Assembly (NCBI GenBank): GCA_014534385.1
Contig: JACVRP010000277.1
Location: 1-5,366, forward strand
Length of the DNA: 5,366 nt
DNA from: Cyanobacteria bacterium Co-bin13
GTDB taxonomy: Bacteria; Cyanobacteriota; Cyanobacteriia; Phormidesmidales; Phormidesmidaceae
Direction of reading: 5' to 3'
Under the pieces are notes generated by a model. It had not been told where the DNA came from. It searched no databases and saw only the letters and a program-made list of their open reading frames with translations. Of the stretch, positions 1 to 5,201 are shown piece by piece. Made by a program: the position numbers and the translations under genes. The number at the start of each line of letters is the position of its first letter. The first letter of the stretch is position 1.

Positions 1-256
1 AAGAAGGCACAACAGCACCAGAGATGATGTTGTTGCCGTACATCAGAGAACCGGCAACGGGCTCACGGATACCGTCGATGTCAACGGGAGGAGCAGCGAT
101 GAAGGCGATTACGAAGCAAGCGGTTGCAGCTAGCAGGGTGGGGATCATCAGTACGCCGAACCAGCCAATGTAGAGGCGGTTGTCGGTGCTGGTCACCCAC
201 TCGCAGAACTGCTCCCACAGGTTAGCGCTTTCGCGCCGCTGTAGAGTAGTCGTCAT
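1..256 (-). CDS. psbA: Photosystem II D1 protein (PsbA), N-terminal part
   Basis: D1 binds the reaction-centre chlorophylls, QB and most of the Mn cluster ligands of photosystem II in the thylakoid membrane. The 85 visible residues begin MTTTLQRRESANLWEQF and run through the family-typical WVTSTDNRLYIGWFG (about 20-34), the first membrane helix (about 31-54) and the lumenal APPVDIDGIREPVAGS segment (55-70), ending in GNNIISGAVVPS. The gene leaves the window at base 1, so about three quarters of the usual 360 residues is missing. TyrZ, the Mn ligands and residue 130, which separates the low- and high-light D1 forms, cannot be seen. The ATG at 254-256 is the standard D1 start; an AAGGA at 267-271 lies 10 bases upstream. 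Identification is near certain; which psbA copy this is cannot be told. Confidence 0.98.
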   Translation of the reverse strand, partial: MTTTLQRRESANLWEQFCEWVTSTDNRLYIGWFGVLMIPTLLAATACFVIAFIAAPPVDIDGIREPVAGSLMYGNNIISGAVVPS

Positions 257-329
257 GATGGATAAGTCCTTGGTATTTATTAGGCTTCAAGGTAAGCGGA
301 TGAACTTATGTGCTTCCGCGTAACTGAAT

Positions 330-357
330 ATTAAAGCAAAGCATGGAGTTTTGTAAA
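330..357 (-). promoter_or_regulatory. Probable psbA promoter
   Basis: On the minus strand TTTACA (352-357) is followed after 16 bases by TTTAAT (330-335), a good sigma-70-type pair, with TAATAT as an alternative -10 at 18-base spacing. This predicts a leader of about 65-70 bases with an A/T-rich stretch (AATAAATA) before the ribosome site, as in many cyanobacterial psbA leaders. The -35 octamer TTTACAAA fits one half of the HLR1 motif bound by the response regulator RpaB ((G/T)TTACA(T/A)(T/A)). The second half after two bases is poor, so RpaB control is only suggested. Confidence 0.6.
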
Positions 358-414
358 GCCCAATCTGCCGAACTGATCTGCCGTTCTCATAATTGGTGGC
401 TTTGCCAAAAGGCT

Positions 415-431
415 GCTTCAGCGCCTGAAGC
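415..431. repeat. Perfect inverted repeat GCTTCAG-CGC-CTGAAGC
   Basis: Seven-base arms (415-421 and 425-431) pair perfectly around a 3-base loop, upstream of the psbA promoter. There is no T-run directly after it on the plus strand. On the minus strand a TTTT follows five bases later, so it could be a weak terminator shielding psbA, an operator, or just a dyad. Confidence 0.5.
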
Positions 432-660
432 CGTTACCTCAAGAGGCTTTCCCGGGTTGGGGTAAACCGCACCACTGAATCAAATTCTTTTCCCTTGGCT
501 AAGGAGATTAACGATCATTTCTGGCTTTCAGAGAAAGATTCATGGCCCGAGATGGTTTTTGGAGCTTCTGTAACAAGCCTGTAATACCCCTGGATGCGGT
601 CTTTAAGCATAGACGGAGCTACACCAGCCGGACTTGCGCTCGTTGTTACACTGAAAATGA

Positions 661-684
661 GAGCGCTAGACAAGAGTGCTAGAC
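661..684 (+). repeat. Tandem direct repeat GAG(C/T)GCTAGAC x2
   Basis: GAGCGCTAGAC (661-671) and GAGTGCTAGAC (674-684) match at 10 of 11 bases with a 13-base period, about 125 bases upstream of the protease start. The spacing of just over one helical turn would suit a protein binding side by side, but no known regulator is recognised. Confidence 0.5.
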
Positions 685-736
685 CTCAGGCTGCTGCCAA
701 ATGAGAACGGTGCGGTAGGGTGACCGGTAACAGGGC

Positions 737-756
737 CCCTGCTGCGTCGGGCAGGG
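737..756 (+). repeat. Hairpin in presumed protease-gene leader
   Basis: CCCTGC (737-742) pairs perfectly with GCAGGG (751-756) around an 8-base loop, about 50 bases before the start codon. No U-run follows, so it is not a simple intrinsic terminator. It could be an mRNA leader structure. Confidence 0.35.
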
Positions 757-808
757 ATGCTCTTGTTAGGGCAGGTAAAAGTTCTACCCTTAAGGGAAGG
801 AAGTGAGG

Positions 809-2089
809 ATGCCGCTAGGGTTTAGCTGGAAAGCCTTTGTCGCAGCTTTAGGAGCCATTGCAGGCTGTAGCTTTGTGACGGGGTACTGGTTAAATGCTGC
901 GGGCTCCCCTAATCAAGCGTTTTCTGGCTCTCATTCAGCTATTCAGTCTGCAGGTGCCCTTGGCTTTCCTTCAGAGACTCAGTTTTTGGTAGTGGCGGGG
1001 GGCGGTGCTCCGGCCTACAACGAAATAGCTCTAGAGAAAAATGTGCGCTACTTCCAGCGGACATTGGACCATCTTGGCTTGGACCCAGCATCTGCCAGCG
1101 TCTATTTCGCCAATGGTGATGATGGGCAAGCGACAGTCCGCTACCTAGATCCTCTAGGGCGGGAGCAGTTCAAGGTGCCTGAGATTCCCTATCTGTTGGG
1201 GGCGGCCACCTGGGACAATGTCATGGGTTGGTTTGAGGATCAGCAGCAACCCTGCCCCACCTTCTTTTATTTCACTGGGCACGGTGCGCTGAGCCGAGAA
1301 AACCCAGACAACAACGCCATGATTCTCTGGGGAGAGGACTTTTTATCCGTGCAGGAACTGGCCCAAAAGCTGGACGCGCTGCCAGCAGACCAGCCCTTTG
1401 TCACTATGATGGCCCAGTGCTACGCCGGATCTTTTGCCAACTTGATTTATGAAGACGGCGATCCAGAGCGTCCGGTGGCGCTACAGACCCGCTGTGGGTT
1501 CTTTGCCACAGTTAAGACTCGCCCCTCGGTGGGCTGCACGCCGCTGGTGAATGAGGCTGACTACGAAGACTACAGCTCCAGCTTTTTTGCGGGCTTGAGT
1601 GGCCGCGATCGCACCGGCAACCCCGCTCCTTCTGCCGACTATGACCAGAACGGCCAGGTCTCCTTTGCCGAAGCCCATGCCTTCTCCAAAGTCGATGCGG
1701 TAACGCCGGACCTGCCAATTTCCACCTCAGAAGCGTGGCTACAGCGGCAGGCCTCTGAGGTGCTTGTGCAACAGGTGATTTCCCGTCCTTTAGCCGATGG
1801 CTTACAAACCGCTCGCCCTGAGCAGCGGTTTGTGATTGAATCTTTAGCCCAGGAATTAGGGTTTACGCTCAGCCAGTCCTTCAGCCAGAACCAGGCGAGC
1901 CAACCGGCCAACCGCACCGGCGAAGTCCGGCAGGCCTACGCTGAGCGGCTGCGAATGGAGCTGGTGAACGTAGCCGTAGAGGCGCAGATTCGGCAGGCAG
2001 AGAACGCAGGGGTTACGACCACAGGCCGCCTGGGGAATGCTGCCACTCTAGACAAGCTGCTAACCTGTGAAGCTGGAACCTGGAAATAG
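809..2089 (+). CDS. Caspase-like (clan CD) cysteine protease, probably exported, with EF-hand-like loop
   Basis: Predicted 426-residue peptidase of the caspase/legumain-like fold. The catalytic His is probably H158 in FYFTGHG and the catalytic Cys C204 in MMAQCYAGSF, each after a hydrophobic strand as in clan CD. DYSSSFFAGLSG (about 255-266) resembles the segment after the Cys in C13-like proteins. The N-terminus has a basic residue, a hydrophobic run and an IAGC lipobox-like site (17-20), suggesting a lipoprotein or signal anchor outside the cytoplasm; further cysteines (149, 229, 243, 420) could form disulfides. Residues 277-288 (DYDQNGQVSFAE) fit the 12-residue EF-hand calcium loop. LPISTSEAWL (about 302-311) leads into a helical C-terminal region without a known domain. 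The start is ATG 809 with AAGGA seven bases upstream; an in-frame GTG at 803 is the alternative. The gene stands alone, divergent from psbA. Fold and dyad are well supported; substrate, calcium binding and any cell-death role are inference. Confidence 0.88.
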   Translation: MPLGFSWKAFVAALGAIAGCSFVTGYWLNAAGSPNQAFSGSHSAIQSAGALGFPSETQFLVVAGGGAPAYNEIALEKNVRYFQRTLDHLGLDPASASVYFANGDDGQATVRYLDPLGREQFKVPEIPYLLGAATWDNVMGWFEDQQQPCPTFFYFTGHGALSRENPDNNAMILWGEDFLSVQELAQKLDALPADQPFVTMMAQCYAGSFANLIYEDGDPERPVALQTRCGFFATVKTRPSVGCTPLVNEADYEDYSSSFFAGLSGRDRTGNPAPSADYDQNGQVSFAEAHAFSKVDAVTPDLPISTSEAWLQRQASEVLVQQVISRPLADGLQTARPEQRFVIESLAQELGFTLSQSFSQNQASQPANRTGEVRQAYAERLRMELVNVAVEAQIRQAENAGVTTTGRLGNAATLDKLLTCEAGTWK

Positions 2090-2117
2090 TTGAGCTGCAG
2101 CTACCTTTGAAATTAAC

Positions 2118-2136
2118 GGAAGGCTACAGGCCTTCT
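2118..2136. terminator. Weak hairpin between convergent protease and cytM genes
   Basis: GAAGGC (2119-2124) pairs with GCCTTC (2130-2135) around a 5-base loop, 29 bases after the protease stop and overlapping the stop codon of the opposing cytochrome gene. Neither strand has a proper T-run after it, so termination in either direction is only possible. Confidence 0.3.
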
Positions 2137-2513
2137 AGGTACTCCAGCAGATCGGCCATATCTTGAGGGTTGGGCTGAAACTGGGGCATGGGAGGCGTTT
2201 TGCCGCTAGTGACCTGCTTGATCAGACTCACCTTGTTCTTGTGGTCTGAAACCCCTCGCAGGTCGGGGCCAACCTCTCCCGTGGCCTCAATGCCGTGACA
2301 GACGGCGCAGTTCATTCTGAAAATGGCCTCACCTCGATTGTGGTCTCCTTGAAGCACCAGAACCTGATGAATGTAGGGATCTGCTGCTTCTAAATAACGG
2401 GCGAAAAGAATTGCCGTTAGAACAGCTACAAAAAGCACAAACAGCACTCGGGCCTCTTTTTGCAGCAGCACCGTGAGTTCTGAGGGCTGTTCTTCGAAAG
2501 TCTCCTGTGTCAA
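2124..2513 (-). CDS. cytM: Membrane-anchored c-type cytochrome, cytochrome cM
   Basis: Class I cytochrome c of 129 residues. A polar N-terminus is followed by one membrane helix (about 22-41), then a short heme domain: CAVCH (69-73) binds heme covalently, H73 is the proximal ligand and M109 in TPPMPQF the likely sixth ligand. The NCAVCHGIEATGEVGPDLRGVS and QFQPNPQDMADLLEYLE segments match my recollection of cyanobacterial CytM. CytM is conserved in cyanobacteria; mutants of Synechocystis grow better heterotrophically in the dark, so it is linked to balancing respiration and photosynthesis rather than replacing cytochrome c6. The start is uncertain: the first in-frame candidate is TTG 2513 with a poor ribosome site, GTG at codon 15 is an alternative that keeps the helix, and an upstream same-frame ATG (2552) is cut off by TAA at 2529-2531. 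It lies divergent from petG. Confidence 0.85.
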   Translation of the reverse strand: MTQETFEEQPSELTVLLQKEARVLFVLFVAVLTAILFARYLEAADPYIHQVLVLQGDHNRGEAIFRMNCAVCHGIEATGEVGPDLRGVSDHKNKVSLIKQVTSGKTPPMPQFQPNPQDMADLLEYLEGL

Positions 2514-2744
2514 GCCTGAGCCGTTGGGTTACGTTTCGTTATGATTACGCATTTTAAAGAATACCCAGAGCGATTGCTACAGAATCTTAAGGATTCTCAG
2601 CTAGGGGCAGTTCAGAATTGCTGTAGTAGCTGATTAAAGCCCTAAATAGGCTCCCGAAACAGGGGCATTTCCCTTTAAACTAAAACTGAGAAGCAGCTGA
2701 ACCAGATGCTAACTGTTGCTAAAGCAATTTAGAGGAGAACTGGC
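2514..2744. other. Divergent cytM / petG intergenic region
   Basis: This 231-base gap must hold promoters for cytM (minus) and petG (plus), but I find no strong -35/-10 pair for either. It contains the dyad AGAATC-TTAAG-GATTCT (2581-2597) and the 12-base palindrome TTGCTAAAGCAA (2716-2727) just before the petG ribosome site. A 30-codon open frame at 2541-2633 has no ribosome site and is not called. Confidence 0.5.
2581..2597. repeat. Perfect dyad AGAATC-N5-GATTCT
   Basis: Six-base arms at 2581-2586 and 2592-2597 surround TTAAG, midway between the divergent cytM and petG genes. The position would suit an operator shared by both; no known regulator motif is recognised. Confidence 0.45.
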
Positions 2745-2858
2745 GTGGTAGAACCCTTACTGTCTGGAATTGTGCTAGGTCTGATCCCCATTACTCTGTT
2801 GGGCCTGTTTGTGGCGGCCTATCTGCAGTATCGTCGCGGCGATCAGCTCGGCCTATAG
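2745..2858 (+). CDS. petG: Cytochrome b6f complex subunit 5 (PetG)
   Basis: PetG is a single-helix subunit at the edge of the cytochrome b6f complex, needed for its stability in the thylakoid membrane. The 37-residue product (starting VEPLLSGIVLGLIPITL after the initiator) has the exact family length. It shows the conserved VEPLLSGIVLGLIP start, a helix through GLFVAAYLQY and the basic tail RRGDQLGL. Translation starts at GTG 2745, with a strong AGAGGAG (2731-2737) seven bases upstream. The gene is short enough and its start unusual enough to be missed by automatic calling. It is monocistronic: it is followed by a strong terminator and then by the convergent kinase gene. Confidence 0.96.
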   Translation: MVEPLLSGIVLGLIPITLLGLFVAAYLQYRRGDQLGL

Positions 2859-2882
2859 ACCAGGCTTGAGCTTTAAGGCACT

Positions 2883-2916
2883 ATTCCGCCAGGGTTTAGA
2901 CCGGGCGGAATTTTTT
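2883..2916 (+). terminator. Intrinsic terminator of petG
   Basis: ATTCCGCC (2883-2890) pairs perfectly with GGCGGAAT (2904-2911), with an inner GGT/ACC pairing in the loop, and runs straight into six T's (2911-2916). It lies 24 bases after the petG stop. The minus strand has no T-run, so it does not obviously serve the opposing kinase gene. Confidence 0.9.
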
Positions 2917-2938
2917 ATAGCCTTTTATAAGGCAGCCC

Positions 2939-4204
2939 CTATGGCCTTGAGCTGAGGGCTAAATGGGCTGCTCCGATCGCTGCTTCTGGGTAGTGAGCAG
3001 CGTTGATAGGCCGCTGCAGGAGGCGTTGCCGGATAGCTGTCCAGGCGGGGTTTTGCGCTCCCCCGCCTGCCGTATACACCTGCTGCACGGGGCTGGCTTC
3101 CAACTTCTCCAACAGGCGGTAGCCCTGCTGCTCAATTCGGGCCATACTCTCCAGCAGACCGTGCAAAAACGCCACAGGAGAGTCTGCTGCTGGGGTTAGT
3201 CGGGGGAGCAGGTCTGGATCATTAATGGGGAACCGCTCACCGGGCTGGAGCAGTGGGTAGTAGTCCAAAGGACTGGCTTGGGTGGGGTCAATCTGGGCGC
3301 TAAGTTGGACTAATTCTGCGTCTGAAAAGAACTGGCGCAGTACCGCTCCTCCCGTGTTTGAAGCGCCTCCTACGAGCCACAGATCGCCTAGCCGGTGGCT
3401 GTAGATGCCGTAGCGGCTGTCGTCGACGCGAGTAGTGCTGAGCAGTTTTAGCACCAGGGTAGAGCCCAGCGAGGTGACAGCATCGCCGGGTTGGCTGGCC
3501 CCACTGGCTAGAAAGGCGGCAATGCTATCGGTAGTGCCGGTGCAGACCTGGCAGTGGCTTGGAAAGCCCCATTGAGCGGCAATGTCGGGGGATAGGGATG
3601 CGATCGCAACTCCCGGCTCTCTCACCTCTGGCAGCAAATGACTGAATCCCAAGCTTAATAACCAGTCCGGATAGCTCAGGCTGCCCACGTCGTAGCCCAG
3701 CTTAAGGGCATTGTGGTAGTCGCTCAGGCCCAACTGCCCGTGGAGCAAAAAGCCCAGCCAGTCAGCCTGATGCAGCAAGAATTGGGCCTGCGCCCAAACC
3801 TTAGGCGGCAGAGTTTGCTGCCACCAGAGCAGCTTGACTAGGCTGGAGGTGCTGCTGCAGACAGTGTGGCCGGGCGGAGCCGCCTGGGCCACTTGGGGCA
3901 CGAGGGAGCGTCCCCGCGCATCGTTGTAGAGCAGAGGATCTGTCAGGGGCTGTCCCTGAGCGTCGCACAGCAGGACTGTGGAAGAGGTGGCGTCGATTGC
4001 GATCGCACTCACCCGTTCCCGCCACTCAGGAGAGAGTTGATCTAGCAGGGCAAACAGCGTTTTTCTCCAGCCTTCAGCTATCCCATCGGCTTGAGTGGCG
4101 GGATAGGCACAGCGAACCTGCTCCACCACCTGATGAGTGCTGTCTAGCACAGCCGCTCGGGCTCCAGACGTACCAAAATCAATTCCCAGTGCCACCCTGT
4201 TCAT
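2939..4204 (-). CDS. FGGY-family sugar kinase, probable pentulose (D-ribulose-type) kinase
   Basis: Cytosolic ATP-dependent sugar kinase of 421 residues with the two actin-like FGGY domains. The N-terminal phosphate loop GIDFGTSGAR (7-16) includes D9 and T12. The catalytic base is probably D226 in TGTTDS (222-227). GSTLVLK (247-253) and TAGGGAQNPAW (378-388) form the nucleotide site, and PEAAIGAAHLA (406-416) is the family's C-terminal motif. It is shorter than bacterial xylulokinase or glycerol kinase (about 480-500). Length and motifs fit the compact cyanobacterial/plant group that, as I recall, includes SePSK of Synechococcus elongatus and Arabidopsis XK-1, reported to act on D-ribulose. 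The start ATG 4204 begins right at the family motif, but its ribosome site is weak (AGGG 13 bases upstream). It follows apcF on the same strand across a hairpin, so independent transcription is likely. FGGY membership is firm; the substrate is inferred. Confidence 0.92.
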   Translation of the reverse strand: MNRVALGIDFGTSGARAAVLDSTHQVVEQVRCAYPATQADGIAEGWRKTLFALLDQLSPEWRERVSAIAIDATSSTVLLCDAQGQPLTDPLLYNDARGRSLVPQVAQAAPPGHTVCSSTSSLVKLLWWQQTLPPKVWAQAQFLLHQADWLGFLLHGQLGLSDYHNALKLGYDVGSLSYPDWLLSLGFSHLLPEVREPGVAIASLSPDIAAQWGFPSHCQVCTGTTDSIAAFLASGASQPGDAVTSLGSTLVLKLLSTTRVDDSRYGIYSHRLGDLWLVGGASNTGGAVLRQFFSDAELVQLSAQIDPTQASPLDYYPLLQPGERFPINDPDLLPRLTPAADSPVAFLHGLLESMARIEQQGYRLLEKLEASPVQQVYTAGGGAQNPAWTAIRQRLLQRPINAAHYPEAAIGAAHLALSSRP

Positions 4205-4232
4205 TGGCTGTCGATATCCCTAGATATGCAAA

Positions 4233-4254
4233 TGGGGCATCCTCAGATGCCCCA
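4233..4254 (-). terminator. Probable terminator between apcF and kinase gene
   Basis: TGGGGCATC (4233-4241) pairs perfectly with GATGCCCCA (4246-4254) around a CTCA loop, 42 bases after the apcF stop. The tract after it on the minus strand is only ATTTGCAT, so termination may be incomplete and some readthrough into the kinase is possible. Confidence 0.6.
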
Positions 4255-4295
4255 CTGGCTAACTCCACCGCAGAGAAAAGGTTGACTGGACCGGC

Positions 4296-4835
4296 CTACA
4301 CGTTATTCTCAGCCAGCTCTCGGGTCATGTAGTCAAAGGGCTGCTCGACAAAGGCTGCATTGGCCACACCAGCCTCCTCGACCTTAGCCTTGACAATTTC
4401 CTTCATGATCTGGATGCCCATAACGGTAGGACCGATGGGTACGCCGAGGGAGTTGTAGGTCTCCCGCAGGCCGGTCAGCACCCGCTCGTCCAAAACGTCT
4501 TGATCGCCAGCGACCAGGGCATAGCTGCCGTAGCGCAGGTAGTAGTCCATATCCCGCAGGCAGGCGGCATAGCGGCGGGTGGTGTAGGCATTGCCCCCAG
4601 CTCGAATCAGCTCGGGCACCTGTTCAAACAGCTTGGCCCCGGATTCTCTTACAATCTGAGCGGCGTTGGCGCTGATGACGGCAGCCGCTTTCACCCGATC
4701 TAGACCTGTATCAAAGTAGGACTTGAGGGACTCTAGGGCGCTGCGAGCGAGGTAGCGTCCTGTGTTGTCATAGGTTCTGATGAGGGTCGTTACGGCATCC
4801 CGCTTTGATTTAGTCTCCCATCTCTCGTTCAGCAA
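4296..4835 (-). CDS. apcF: Allophycocyanin beta-18 subunit (ApcF)
   Basis: ApcF is a core phycobiliprotein that replaces one allophycocyanin beta subunit near the core-membrane linker and helps pass energy to the photosystems. The protein shows the phycobilin-binding Cys in RRYAACLRDMDYYLRY, the nearby GGNAYTT Asn that is normally N-methylated, and GLRETYNSLGVPIGPTV. The ApcF-type features LFEQVPELIRAGGN and the tail KEIVKAKVEEAG...FDYMTRELAE separate it from ApcB. From TTG 4835 it is 179 residues. The usual ApcF start (M-RDAVT) would fall at codon 11, giving 169 residues and the standard numbering (Cys82, Asn72), but that codon reads AAG (4803-4805). A GGGAG (4815-4819) lies nine bases before it, while TTG 4835 lacks a good site. 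No in-frame ATG or GTG exists until codon 48. Identity is firm; the start is not. Confidence 0.95.
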   Translation of the reverse strand: MLNERWETKSKRDAVTTLIRTYDNTGRYLARSALESLKSYFDTGLDRVKAAAVISANAAQIVRESGAKLFEQVPELIRAGGNAYTTRRYAACLRDMDYYLRYGSYALVAGDQDVLDERVLTGLRETYNSLGVPIGPTVMGIQIMKEIVKAKVEEAGVANAAFVEQPFDYMTRELAENNV

Positions 4836-4849
4836 ACAGCAATGATTTT

Positions 4850-4880
4850 CTTAAAACTGACTAATTAACGGTCATGTCAA
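4850..4880 (-). promoter_or_regulatory. Candidate apcF promoter
   Basis: A perfect -35 TTGACA lies on the minus strand at 4875-4880. The -10 is weak: TTTAAG (4850-4855) at 19 bases or TTTTAA at 18. Weak -10 spacing may mean activator dependence, or that the real promoter is further upstream. Confidence 0.4.
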
Positions 4881-4886
4881 CGTTAA
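4865..4886. repeat. Inverted repeat TTAACG-N10-CGTTAA over apcF -35
   Basis: Six-base arms at 4865-4870 and 4881-4886 flank the TTGACA -35 element. Arm centres are 16 bases apart. The placement is typical of an operator, but the cognate regulator is not recognised. Confidence 0.45.
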
Positions 4887-4924
4887 CAATCCGGGGCTGT
4901 CAGCTTGCCCATCGGGTAGTTCTA

Positions 4925-4949
4925 GGTTTACCAGGAGGTGGTTTACCAG
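4925..4949. repeat. Perfect direct repeat GGTTTACCAG x2
   Basis: Identical 10-base copies at 4925-4934 and 4940-4949 are separated by GAGGT (15-base period), about 45 bases upstream of the candidate apcF -35. The core GGTTTACC also occurs on the minus strand upstream of psbA (reads GGTAAACC near 471 on plus). Confidence 0.55.
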
Positions 4950-5017
4950 CAGTCAGTCTATCACGCTGGATTGGGCGCTAACTGCCCCAAGCCCTGAAGG
5001 TAACAGCTTAAATGAGT

Positions 5018-5032
5018 GGATTGTTACAATCC
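5018..5032. repeat. 15-base palindrome GGATTGT-T-ACAATCC
   Basis: Perfect 7-base arms around a single T, about 185 bases upstream of the apcF start. It contains GTTACAAT (5023-5030), an exact single HLR1 (RpaB) half-site, and its ACAATCCG end recurs at 4886-4893. It is likely a DNA-binding site rather than an RNA hairpin because the loop would be too small. Confidence 0.5.
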
Positions 5033-5201
5033 GAAAATTTTTGCAATATTTCGTCGGGCAAAAAGGGGATTTCCCTTAACCCACTGCCATCCCCCTAAAA
5101 AGTGTGATTTCTGATACAAAACTGGTGTAACCCTGTTCCTACCATATGTCAGATGAGTAAATGCCTGGACGTTAATCAGCAAACGGATGGCAGGACTGGC
5201 A

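Larger units (their letters stand above)
257..808. other. Divergent psbA / protease intergenic region
   Basis: About 550 bases separate the divergent psbA and protease starts. The psbA promoter and leader take roughly the first 100. The rest holds a perfect hairpin at 415-431, an 11-base near-perfect tandem repeat at 661-684, a 6-bp hairpin at 737-756 and the palindrome CCCTTAAGGG at 787-796 against the ribosome site of the protease gene. Two short open frames, 343-465 (40 codons) and 542-682 (46 codons), have no clear ribosome site and are not called. I see no tRNA, known riboswitch or clear sigma-70 promoter for the protease gene. A GTTACACT at 645-652 matches seven of eight positions of an HLR1 half. 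Confidence 0.6.

Noticed and set aside
343..465. 40-codon plus-strand open frame starting ATGGAG
   Set aside because: It starts inside the psbA promoter region, crosses the perfect hairpin at 415-431 and has no ribosome site.
542..682. 46-codon open frame with a CxxC pair (RTCARCY) in the psbA/protease gap
   Set aside because: No clear ribosome site, no recognisable family, and its end falls in the tandem repeat; most likely chance. Conservation in relatives would change this.
1481..1917. Minus-strand open frames inside the protease gene
   Set aside because: They are mirror frames of a well-supported coding region and show no family motif.
2541..2633. 30-codon plus-strand open frame (MITHFKEYPERLLQNL...) between cytM and petG
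   Set aside because: The composition looks protein-like, but there is no ribosome site and it overlaps the dyad at 2581-2597; too short to support without conservation data.
2920..2933. Small hairpin GCCTT-TTAT-AAGGC as a terminator for the convergent kinase
   Set aside because: Only five pairs and no T-run on the minus strand after it; the kinase terminator was not found.
5127..5142. Possible NtcA site (GTA...TAC)
   Set aside because: The spacing is ten bases, not the eight required, and no -10 follows at the expected distance.
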